Position numbers and translations under genes: made by a program. From NCBI GenBank assembly GCA_938015795.1, contig CALLXA010000013.1:1-12610 (forward strand): 12,610 nt of DNA, given 5' to 3'. Below, piece after piece: positions 1 through 7,452 of the stretch. How positions within the stretch are numbered: the first letter of the stretch is position 1; each line of letters starts with the position of its first letter. This DNA comes from an uncultured bacterium (GTDB lineage Bacteria; Patescibacteriota; Dojkabacteria; SC72). Under the pieces are notes generated by a model. That model was not told the DNA's origin and ran no database searches. It was given only the letters and a program-made list of their open reading frames with translations.

Positions 1-2222
1 ATCAAAGCTATCCCTCTACGGATGTTATGATGTTAAGAGTTGGTTTTGAGGATCAACCTGCACCCGATCTTGTTGGAGTTACTGAGGAGGAGCTATTAAA
101 AAATGAGGATATAGGGATTTGGGATAAAATAACATCTTTGTTTGTCAAGGGGAGCAATGCTGATTGTCGACCCAATTGTGCGACTTATGCTGATTTGATG
201 GAGGCTCGGGCTGGAGATGACACTTCTGGAACTTCAGAAGCAGCTAGGCAGGCTCGCCGAGCAAAGACTTATGTAGAAACTCATGATATCGAGGCTGAAA
301 AAGCAAATCAAAAAGCGATTCTTGAAAAGGCTTTGTTGGGTACTAAAACAACTACTGTAAATGGAAAAAAAGAATTGGATATTAGTGATGAAGCTACAAG
401 AAACAAAATCATCGCTAACCCAAGTGTTTTTGGATATACATTAGCTCAAAAGGCACAAGATGCTAAGGTTAGTGATTCGAGAGTAGAAACTTCTGGTACA
501 GAAACTTCTAATGATAGACCTCCTGCTAAAGGAAAAAATTATTATCCAGTTTATGATACAGACGGAAACGGTTTTTGTGATAAATATGATAAGATGGGTG
601 CTGATTATCTAAAGAGGATTTCTGATAAGTCAGAATCTTTACTGGCTATTTCTGATGAAAAAATTGCTGCTATTGCAACTGGTGAGGGGTATGGTGTTTC
701 TGATGGTAAAAATGTTATTGCTCATTTGTTTAAAAATTCAATATTTAATCCATCAAATGCAGAAGTTATTCTTCCATTCCAAATGGGTTTTAGTGATGAT
801 GGCTTATATCTTCGTAGATACAATAAGGATAATGCTCCATATGATTTGAGCTATAATACTGAGACAAAGGCTTATCAGATAGGTAGTGCTAAGGGCTTTG
901 CTGAATATATTTTGGCTAGCTATTATGAAACAAGAAGTCAGTTACATAGTACTCAAGGTAAAATCGCAACTAAAATAGCATCTAATTTACCACCTGCGAT
1001 AAAAGTTATAACACGTGATAGTGATATTGCATGGAATAGTATTGTTAAAAAAGAACAAGTTGAGGATGAAGAGGCTGATGCTGTAACTACTTATTGGTCT
1101 TTGCAAAATCCAATTGAAATAAAAGATAGAGAAAATGGATTTTTTGGAAGTTATGTCAAGGCAGCTGAATACCTTGAAAATAAAGCTTCTAAGTCAGAGC
1201 AGGCAATTATTGGTGGTATCTGTTTGAATGGTGAAGATTGTGCTGACAGTAGCATAGATATAAGACCAGTAAAGGTAGAGGTTGCTCAAAAAGAACCTGG
1301 AGCTTATTCAATTTTAGACAAAATTATTTCTAAAACTTATGCACAAGAGACCGGTAATGATAACTTGGACTCTGATTTCTTGTATTTCACTCCAGAAAGA
1401 GGACTTTTAGATATAACAATAGATGGATTGAAAATTACTGATAATTTAGAAATCGATGGAAATGATATTCTTATGCTTTATGTTGAAGGAAATGGAGTTG
1501 AAGGTTATCAGGTTCCAGAGGATTGGAAAAATCCTAAAGAAAATGAAGATAAGATTATTTCTAGTAAATCTGTAAATATTGAAGTAAGCAAAAATTCTTC
1601 TATTAATGATTTTGATCTTAAAGAAGGTATTAATATTATATTTTTTGATTTCATACCACTAGCTAGTGGTGGAGAAAAAATGACAGCAAAAGATTTAGTA
1701 GAAAAATATCCAAATGCAATTAAATATATTGCAGAATATTCAAATGGTAAATGGGGAAATATCGTAGGATTATCTAATAATAATGAATCATTGGGTAATA
1801 ACTTTGAAATAATTCCTGGAAAAGGATATTTAATATATATGTCTTACGATTTCAAAATTAGTATATCGGGGCTTTTGGTTAAATCGCCAATCCCTGTAGC
1901 TTTCTCTCAAGGTTGGAATTTAGTAGGTATACATGGATACAGTAAGAAATATACAGCTAGAACGTTAATAGACTCTATAAATTCAATAGAGGGATTAAAA
2001 GCTAATAATGTATCATGGTGGCCTACATCTAAGAGTAAATATGAAGGATTACAAGTAGAAGATAATCAAGAATATGGATTAGACTTCCCAATAAGCTCGA
2101 CAAATGGATATTTTGTTAGAATAAATGAATTTAAACCAGAAAGTAGTGACTGTAAATCAATAATATGGCATGATGGAGGTGAGCTAAATGGTTCGTGTGG
2201 TAATTCGAAAACAATATTTTAA
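1..2222 (+). CDS. Large exported/surface protein, 5'-truncated, with duplicated C-terminal beta-rich module
   Basis: The reading frame is open from base 3 with no stop before the window edge, so the ATG at 27 is probably internal and the N-terminus lies outside the window. About 739 residues are visible. The first ~430 (numbered from the ATG at 27) are polar and mixed in character, with an EF-hand/thrombospondin-type-3-like calcium motif (DTDGNGFCD, near base 560). From about residue 445 the protein becomes beta-rich and ends in two related modules (bases ~1617-1860 and ~1899-2133). Each has a G-x-N-[IL]-[IV] strand, a T-A-x-x-L helix and a closing G-Y-[LF]-[IV] strand. No membrane segment is visible in this part. 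Eight cysteines, several in close pairs (DCRPNC, CLNGEDC), suggest an extracellular location. Family not recognised. Its place ahead of anchored and secretion-like genes suggests a surface adhesin or structural component, which is inference. Confidence 0.85.
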   Translation, partial: QSYPSTDVMMLRVGFEDQPAPDLVGVTEEELLKNEDIGIWDKITSLFVKGSNADCRPNCATYADLMEARAGDDTSGTSEAARQARRAKTYVETHDIEAEKANQKAILEKALLGTKTTTVNGKKELDISDEATRNKIIANPSVFGYTLAQKAQDAKVSDSRVETSGTETSNDRPPAKGKNYYPVYDTDGNGFCDKYDKMGADYLKRISDKSESLLAISDEKIAAIATGEGYGVSDGKNVIAHLFKNSIFNPSNAEVILPFQMGFSDDGLYLRRYNKDNAPYDLSYNTETKAYQIGSAKGFAEYILASYYETRSQLHSTQGKIATKIASNLPPAIKVITRDSDIAWNSIVKKEQVEDEEADAVTTYWSLQNPIEIKDRENGFFGSYVKAAEYLENKASKSEQAIIGGICLNGEDCADSSIDIRPVKVEVAQKEPGAYSILDKIISKTYAQETGNDNLDSDFLYFTPERGLLDITIDGLKITDNLEIDGNDILMLYVEGNGVEGYQVPEDWKNPKENEDKIISSKSVNIEVSKNSSINDFDLKEGINIIFFDFIPLASGGEKMTAKDLVEKYPNAIKYIAEYSNGKWGNIVGLSNNNESLGNNFEIIPGKGYLIYMSYDFKISISGLLVKSPIPVAFSQGWNLVGIHGYSKKYTARTLIDSINSIEGLKANNVSWWPTSKSKYEGLQVEDNQEYGLDFPISSTNGYFVRINEFKPESSDCKSIIWHDGGELNGSCGNSKTIF
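1617..2133 (+). repeat. Internal tandem duplication of a ~80-residue protein module
   Basis: The two halves of this stretch encode diverged copies of one module, ~1617-1860 and ~1899-2133. Shared landmarks in order: EGINI / QGWNLV, then TAKDLVEKYPNAIK / TARTLIDSINSIEG, then a W-containing strand, then FEIIPGKGYLIY / LDFPISSTNGYFVR. Identity is low, so this is an old duplication visible at protein level rather than a DNA repeat. The 'PGKGYLIY ... GWNLVG' pattern resembles C-terminal modules of bacterial surface proteins, but I cannot name a family. Confidence 0.5.
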
Positions 2223-2239
2223 ATTTAAAACAAATTAAT

Positions 2240-2569
2240 ATGGACACAATACCATCAATATATTGGATGATAATAATAGGGGCTATCACCTTTATGATCT
2301 GCTTTGTTCTTTACTATGTAGCTATGCTACTTAAAGAAAGTAAAGAAGCTGTAACAGACAGTAGAGCACTATTAAAAGATGCTCAAAAGACAATAAAGCA
2401 AGTAGACTTAATTATTAACGATGTACAATCAAGCATATCTTCAGTAAGAAGCTCTATAGATGAAATCAATCAAACACTATTAATCCCAATAAGAAAAATA
2501 GGATACGGTATATCAGTGGTAAGTAGCTTTTTAGGAAAGAAAAAAGAAAACGGAACTACAGAAGAATAA
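2240..2569 (+). CDS. Small membrane-anchored coiled-coil protein, DUF948-like
   Basis: This 109-residue protein has one membrane segment at residues ~8-31. An amphipathic helix follows (~32-85) with regularly spaced hydrophobic residues (AVTDSRALLKDAQKTIKQVD and onward), then a short lysine-rich tail ending KKKENGTTEE. This matches the layout of the DUF948 family: an N-terminal anchor plus a coiled coil, of unknown function and common in Gram-positive-type bacteria. It starts 17 bases after the preceding stop in an AT-only-like spacer with no Shine-Dalgarno site. It lacks the basic, soluble character of a DNA-binding regulator. It may act as a scaffold or oligomerisation partner for the neighbouring envelope proteins; that role is inferred from topology and position only. 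Confidence 0.8.
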   Translation: MDTIPSIYWMIIIGAITFMICFVLYYVAMLLKESKEAVTDSRALLKDAQKTIKQVDLIINDVQSSISSVRSSIDEINQTLLIPIRKIGYGISVVSSFLGKKKENGTTEE

Positions 2570-2598
2570 TTGTAGAAAAATTCAGATACAGGTATCAT
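2570..2598 (+). promoter_or_regulatory. Candidate promoter close to the start of the 622-residue gene
   Basis: A TTGTAG hexamer (2570-2575, three of six matches to the -35 consensus) is followed after 17 bases by TATCAT (2593-2598, five of six matches to the -10). The predicted transcription start falls within about two bases of the ATG at 2607, which would make the message leaderless or nearly so. The GATAC-AG-GTATC inverted repeat (2585-2596) overlaps the -10. In DNA this AT-rich such matches arise easily by chance, so the call is tentative. Confidence 0.3.
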
Positions 2599-2606
2599 AG
2601 ATATTA

Positions 2607-4475
2607 ATGAAAATAGCTAGACTGCCTTCAACAAGGAGAAAAAATCTTACAACAATATTGATATTGGTAATTGGACTACCAATACTCATCTTTGCATCAT
2701 ATCAAGTAGTAAATTTGATCTCCAAAGCAGGAGGAGATGTAACCCCTAAAAATGTCATTATAAGTAACCTTACAACAAGCTCTGTAACCATTAGCTGGAC
2801 AACAGAGGAAAAAGCACAGGGATCTGTTGTACCAGTATTAAATGGAAACGAAAAAAGTCCAGTAATAGATAAAAGAGGATACAGTACTAGATACACTCAC
2901 TATGTTGAAATAACAGATCTAGAACCAGACACAAGTTATGACTTCTTGATAGTTTCTAACAACAGTAAATATTCAGATGAAGGTGGAAAAGAATTCGCAT
3001 TTAAAACCGCACCAGTAACAGCTGATGCTCCAACACCAAATCCAATACATGGATCAGTACAAGGAGCTTCTGGTGATGATGTTGTCCTATATGCTTTGTA
3101 TAAAGATAAGTCGGTATATCCAGTATCCACAATAATGCCAAGCGGTGGTAATTGGATAGTCGATCTTTCAACATTCAGAAAAATAAGTGATAAAAGTTTA
3201 GTAATAACTGGTTCTACAGAAAATCTAGTAATTATAGCTGTCTCTCAAAACGGTACAGGTGCCGTTGTCGAGGGTGTATACAGTGATCTCTTTGATTGTA
3301 ATGGAAAATTAAAAGAGACTAATCCTTTGGAAATCTCTACTAAAGAAAATATATATACATATTTCCCTCCACAAGCTCAATTAGAGACATATGCATTAAA
3401 CGAAGAAGAACCTCCACCATATGTACCACCTGTTGTTGAAGAAGAACCAGAAGAACAAGAAGAACAAGAAGAAGAACCTCCAGTAGAAGAAGATTTGGAT
3501 AGGGAATTCCAATTAAGACACGATCTAAATTGGATCGATATGGTAAAGGGAGGTACTACATCTGTAACTGGTACAACAGGAGAGGACAGTATCTTGATAA
3601 CAAATTTGACTGATACTGGGGCTACAATACTTTGGGTCTCTGATGAAAAAGAAACAGGATCTGTAGAATATGGTACTTCTGTAGAAGAGTTAAATGAAAA
3701 AGCTGTTGATGAAAGAGATGGCCTTACAAATAAAGGATCCTACTATGTACATAGCGTAAATCTGTCTAGATTAGAACCAGAGAAAAAAATATATTTCAAA
3801 GTAATATCAGGTGAAGAAGAATTTGATAATGATGGTAAATATTTTAGCTTTACAACATTTGCAACACTAAACTCACCACCACCATTCGAATCCATAACAG
3901 GTACAGTTGATGGTATAGATGGTGAAAATGAAGTTGCTGTAGTAGGATATATTAAAGACAACGATGAAACAGGAAGTCAAGGAAATAGCGTGAAAATGTC
4001 GACTGTAACAGATGAAGATGGAAAATGGATTCTTTCAATAGCAGATTCTAGAACAGAAGATGGAGTGGAATACTTTGAATATACAGATGAGGATACTTTT
4101 GTTTTCGATATATTAGCTACAAATAATGTTGATACTAAAAATGAATCATTGAAAGGTATATCTGAAAGAGATATTGAATTAGAAGTAACAGCATCTGACA
4201 ATAGTGGAACTAAATATACAAAAATTGATTTGTTAGATACATATGGAATTTTAGGAGTAGGTTCTATAAATATACCTATAAAGAGCGATACAAATACATC
4301 TCCTACAAATACTGTAGATGGAGGAAGCAGTACTCCACAAGCGGGTTTGTTTGGTAATATGGTAATTTTAATAGTTTTAGGTATAATTCCAGTTGTATCT
4401 TTCAGTTACGTTTTAATATCTTCAAAAAATATCTGTAAAAAGGGTAAAAATAATATGAAGAGTATGATAAACTAA
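2607..4475 (+). CDS. Doubly anchored fibronectin-III-like repeat surface protein
   Basis: The 622 residues start with a basic stretch and a membrane segment (~14-38), an uncleaved signal anchor or signal peptide. A fibronectin-III-like domain (~44-133) has the strands SVTISWTTEEKAQGSV and the motif LEPDTSYDF. A carboxypeptidase-regulatory-like unit (~147-240) contains a GNWIVDLS strand. A Pro/Glu-rich hinge (~266-296) leads to a second copy of the same pair: FN3-like at ~326-420 (ATILWVSDEKETGSVEYG, LEPEKKIYFKV) and regulatory-like at ~428-540 (DGKWILSIADS). A Thr/Ser/Pro-rich spacer leads to a C-terminal membrane segment (~584-605) and a basic tail. The fold assignment is firm at superfamily level. 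Purple-acid-phosphatase-N-like or generic FN3 are alternative labels for the same fold. No catalytic site is visible, so it is probably structural or adhesive at the cell surface. Confidence 0.85.
   Translation: MKIARLPSTRRKNLTTILILVIGLPILIFASYQVVNLISKAGGDVTPKNVIISNLTTSSVTISWTTEEKAQGSVVPVLNGNEKSPVIDKRGYSTRYTHYVEITDLEPDTSYDFLIVSNNSKYSDEGGKEFAFKTAPVTADAPTPNPIHGSVQGASGDDVVLYALYKDKSVYPVSTIMPSGGNWIVDLSTFRKISDKSLVITGSTENLVIIAVSQNGTGAVVEGVYSDLFDCNGKLKETNPLEISTKENIYTYFPPQAQLETYALNEEEPPPYVPPVVEEEPEEQEEQEEEPPVEEDLDREFQLRHDLNWIDMVKGGTTSVTGTTGEDSILITNLTDTGATILWVSDEKETGSVEYGTSVEELNEKAVDERDGLTNKGSYYVHSVNLSRLEPEKKIYFKVISGEEEFDNDGKYFSFTTFATLNSPPPFESITGTVDGIDGENEVAVVGYIKDNDETGSQGNSVKMSTVTDEDGKWILSIADSRTEDGVEYFEYTDEDTFVFDILATNNVDTKNESLKGISERDIELEVTASDNSGTKYTKIDLLDTYGILGVGSINIPIKSDTNTSPTNTVDGGSSTPQAGLFGNMVILIVLGIIPVVSFSYVLISSKNICKKGKNNMKSMIN
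3402..3495 (+). repeat. Low-complexity Glu/Pro hinge encoded by GAA-rich DNA
   Basis: The DNA between about 3438 and 3495 is a near-tandem run of GAA, GAAGAACAA and GAAGAACCA units. It encodes alternating EEP and EEQ motifs that join the two domain pairs of the FN3-like protein. The protein-level hinge starts at about 3402 with the EEEPPPYVPP segment. Such acidic Pro-rich linkers are usually extended spacers between surface domains. The simple DNA repeat could vary in length between strains. Confidence 0.7.
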
Positions 4476-4481
4476 ACAAAT

Positions 4482-5960
4482 ATGAATTACAGAAGAAGGA
4501 ATAGAAAATATATATTGTTTTTGATATTTTTAGGAGGATTTGGATATATTTTGTATGCAAATTTAGCAAATAAGGAAATTTTAAAAGAAATTACAGATTC
4601 CAATATACAAGCTAAAACATCTATCAGTGTTGAGAATCCAACAGGGATAACTGTACCAAAGTGTGGAAGTATACAAAATGATGTTAGTCCTGAATTAGTA
4701 ACCGACTATATTAAATTGGATTTAGAAAAACCTATTGATATTACACAATCTGTTCTAGCTGGAAAAAGCTCTAGCTGTGAAAGTTTTAGTAAGCAGTTTG
4801 ATATTAGTGCTATGTGTGAAGAGGGATCTGCATCTTCAGATGTTGAGGGTGGAGCAAATAACGCAGATGTTATATATGCAAATAAAAATGGTGGAGAAAT
4901 AGATGTCTCTGATGATGTAAGAATTCGTCTTGTTGAAGTAACTTTTCCTGCACAATTCTGGAATGGAAGTAAGGTTGTAAAAGATAGTACTCTTGGAATA
5001 TCAAAAGCTAACAAAGATCCTGTATACAACTCATCTGGCGATTATTTAGCATTAGAATATGGACAAACAATGTTAACTCCCGCTCAATCAGAAGCTTTTC
5101 AAAGTGTTGAAGGTAATAACAGAGAGGCGTTTAGTGTTATAGCTAGAAACAAGATTTTAGCTTCAGAGGAAAAAGAAAATATAAAAGGAACATATATTGT
5201 AGAAAAAGAGACTAATGAACCATACAAATCTCTGTGTCCAACGAATATTCAGAATAGTGCCTTTAATCCTACGGGAACAAATGAAGTAGGAACTATACTT
5301 AATGATTCATTACAGATACCTGGTGGAGATCCTGATTTAGAAAAAACTGTAACTAGCTGTGTTGAAACTAATGACACGATTACATATACAATGAATGATT
5401 CTAATATGTATGATACTGTATGTAGTGAAACTGGTTTATGGGCTAATTTCCTTGGCCATGTAAGGGCATTTTTCTCTCAGGATGAATGGACTGATTGTAC
5501 TGTAAGTAGAGTAATTGATTTAGGCAATGGAGAAACTTCTACAGAAGATGATACTTGTAAAACCAAAGAGGACATTGTTGTTGAAATGACATCGGTATAC
5601 GGTGCTGTTGACGATTGTTCCGATGGTGTTTGTGGAAATGCAGGTATGACTAAGCGATTCCTATCTACACAATCTCCTTCTCAATCAACAACATTTGAAA
5701 TTGGAAGTCCTTCTTCTAAGACCTCTTTGACTCGTGCAATTTTGACACCTTGTATTGTTGAAATTCAAACAGGTTTCTTTTGGAACAATGAAAGAGTTCC
5801 TGTATATTGTAAATGGGATGCGACTCCAAACCTCGCAAATTATAGGGCTCAACAAGCAGAGAAAATACCAGGAGACAAGGATTTCTACTCAACATATGAT
5901 GAATATTGGAAAGATGTTGTTAAAGCATTAACAAAGCATAGTGAACTGTCCGCATTATAA
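4482..5960 (+). CDS. Exported cysteine-rich membrane-anchored protein, unknown family
   Basis: The 492-residue protein begins with an Arg/Lys-rich head (MNYRRRNRK) and one hydrophobic segment at ~10-25, so the rest should lie outside the cytoplasm. It carries 12 cysteines from C61 to C443, clustered in the second half (CVET, VCSE, DCTV, TCKT, DCSDGVCG). The even number and outside location suggest disulfides. No second membrane segment, enzymatic motif or known domain is recognised. The start lies six bases after the previous stop, without a ribosome binding site, so co-transcription with the FN3-like gene is likely. The next gene encodes the VirB6/TrbL-like channel protein, so this could be an accessory or pore-associated subunit of that apparatus; this is inference from order alone. 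Confidence 0.85.
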   Translation: MNYRRRNRKYILFLIFLGGFGYILYANLANKEILKEITDSNIQAKTSISVENPTGITVPKCGSIQNDVSPELVTDYIKLDLEKPIDITQSVLAGKSSSCESFSKQFDISAMCEEGSASSDVEGGANNADVIYANKNGGEIDVSDDVRIRLVEVTFPAQFWNGSKVVKDSTLGISKANKDPVYNSSGDYLALEYGQTMLTPAQSEAFQSVEGNNREAFSVIARNKILASEEKENIKGTYIVEKETNEPYKSLCPTNIQNSAFNPTGTNEVGTILNDSLQIPGGDPDLEKTVTSCVETNDTITYTMNDSNMYDTVCSETGLWANFLGHVRAFFSQDEWTDCTVSRVIDLGNGETSTEDDTCKTKEDIVVEMTSVYGAVDDCSDGVCGNAGMTKRFLSTQSPSQSTTFEIGSPSSKTSLTRAILTPCIVEIQTGFFWNNERVPVYCKWDATPNLANYRAQQAEKIPGDKDFYSTYDEYWKDVVKALTKHSELSAL

Positions 5961-5986
5961 AGTATATAAATTAATAATATTTTAAA

Positions 5987-7441
5987 ATGATAGTTAAAAG
6001 TATATATAGCTATATTGAGAAGATAGACAAATTTTTAAAGTCTAGATTTAATAAAACGCTGTTTTACTCAGTAATGGTAATAAGCTCCTTCTTTATAGCT
6101 TTTAATACATACGCTGTTGAGCCAATAGATTTAATGGGTACACATCAAGAAGCTATAGATGTACCTGTTGCTTTGACTGGTGTTACATCTGAAAATACAC
6201 AAATGATGAGTAGTAAAACATCTACCGCAACACTGATAAATATTGTAAGTATTTTCATACCTCAATCATTTGATACGTATTCATACTTAGAAGCAGATCC
6301 AAATGTATCATATGCTTCAAAAGCAGGAGTTTTTGGAATTGCAAATGACAGTGTTTTGGCAATGATGACTGCACAACCTCAAGCTAATGTTTCCGAACAT
6401 CTAGCACAAGAATGGATTCCAGGTTATGAAGGTGGTACATCTGCCGTATATGCAGATGGTTTTACTGAATTAGAAACAAGTGGTATCGATAATTTATGGT
6501 CAAGGATGAGAAATATTGCATATCTAATGTTTGTTTTAGTTATGATTGTAGCTGGATTTATGATTATGTTCAGAAGTAAATTAGGAGGACAAACAGTTGT
6601 TACTTTAGGTAATATGATCCCTAACGTTATTATATCCTTGATATTAGTAACTTTTAGTTTTGCGATTGTTGGTTTAGTAATTGATTTCGGATCTTTGTTA
6701 TCAAGAATATCTTTAGATCTTCTTTACGACAAAATACCTGATTATTATGTAAATACTAAAAATCCATTCTCAATAATGTGGGGTTATCTATCTACAGGAG
6801 CAGCTTCTTCATGGAATGATTTTGCTTCAAGTTGGGCTGATCCATTGTCAATAGATTCTGTGCTTAATGTTGTAAACTATATAGCAGGTGGAGTTACTAT
6901 CGCTCTAGCTGGACCAATTGTTTTGATATTAGTAATTATTGTTGCTGGAATAATGGTATTTGGAGCTATTAAAGTTTGGATTACATTATTGAAATCATAT
7001 TTAGGAATATTATTTAATGTAATTATTGGTCCAATACAGATTGCAATATCTGCAATACCTGGACAGAAACAGATGTTAACAAACTGGTTTCTATCAGTAC
7101 TTCGAAATGTATTAACTTTCCCAATTGTATTGGCAATGCTTAACTTACCATTTGCCCTATGGGGAGAGAAATTAGCTTTTCCTGGTTTTCCTGAAGGTTT
7201 AGTTCAACCAACAGCTACATCTGAAGCTGATGGTTTAGCTGTTTTTGTAAGTAAAGCACTTGGCTTTGATAACGCATTGATAAGCATATTGGGTATAGTT
7301 ATGTTGTTCATGGCTGCACAAGTTCCTAAATTCTTAGAATCAGTATTCCCAGCAAATTCACCTAAAGCTATTGGTGAAGGTATTGGTGCTGCAAAAGCTG
7401 CGTTTAGTAAGATTCCTTTAGTTGGTAAATTATTTGCTTAA
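5987..7441 (+). CDS. VirB6/TrbL-like polytopic membrane protein (type IV secretion-like)
   Basis: The 484 residues open with a signal peptide (hydrophobic ~24-39, likely cleavage after NTYA at 43). An extracellular region follows to ~170, then about six membrane segments: ~177-196 (after WSRMRN), ~212-235, ~297-336 (one or two passes), then stretches around IIGPIQIAIS, NVLTFPIVLAML and ALISILGIVMLFMAAQ. The pattern R-N-I-A-Y ... M-I-M-F-R-S-K-L-G followed by a hydrophobic IPNVIISLILVTFSFAIVGL stretch is what I associate with the VirB6/TrbL-type proteins found in CPR genomes. VirB6/TrbL forms part of the inner-membrane channel in conjugation and secretion systems. The tail is Gly/Ala-rich and ends GKLFA. 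The start has no Shine-Dalgarno site. The family call rests on topology and motif memory, so an unrelated multi-pass protein is not excluded. Confidence 0.7.
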   Translation: MIVKSIYSYIEKIDKFLKSRFNKTLFYSVMVISSFFIAFNTYAVEPIDLMGTHQEAIDVPVALTGVTSENTQMMSSKTSTATLINIVSIFIPQSFDTYSYLEADPNVSYASKAGVFGIANDSVLAMMTAQPQANVSEHLAQEWIPGYEGGTSAVYADGFTELETSGIDNLWSRMRNIAYLMFVLVMIVAGFMIMFRSKLGGQTVVTLGNMIPNVIISLILVTFSFAIVGLVIDFGSLLSRISLDLLYDKIPDYYVNTKNPFSIMWGYLSTGAASSWNDFASSWADPLSIDSVLNVVNYIAGGVTIALAGPIVLILVIIVAGIMVFGAIKVWITLLKSYLGILFNVIIGPIQIAISAIPGQKQMLTNWFLSVLRNVLTFPIVLAMLNLPFALWGEKLAFPGFPEGLVQPTATSEADGLAVFVSKALGFDNALISILGIVMLFMAAQVPKFLESVFPANSPKAIGEGIGAAKAAFSKIPLVGKLFA

Positions 7442-7452
7442 AATATAACTGA

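Noticed and set aside
27..29. ATG at 27 as the true start of the first gene
   Set aside because: The frame is open upstream to the window edge (Q-S-Y-P-S-T-D-V precede it), there is no ribosome binding site, and the next residues are not signal-like, so the gene is more likely truncated by the window.
655..849. Short + strand open frame overlapping the first gene
   Set aside because: It is nested in another frame of the long gene, with a leucine/methionine/isoleucine-rich shadow translation and no start signal.
2585..2596. GATAC-AG-GTATC inverted repeat as a terminator
   Set aside because: The stem is only five base pairs with a two-base loop and no following T-run; it may be coincidental or an operator overlapping the candidate -10.
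4706..5029. Minus-strand open frame of 107 codons, and similar shorter antisense frames at 2702-3130, 3743-4201, 9048-9652, 11689-11976 and 12335-12547
   Set aside because: Each lies wholly inside a well-supported + strand gene, has no recognisable domain and has serine/threonine-rich shadow composition.
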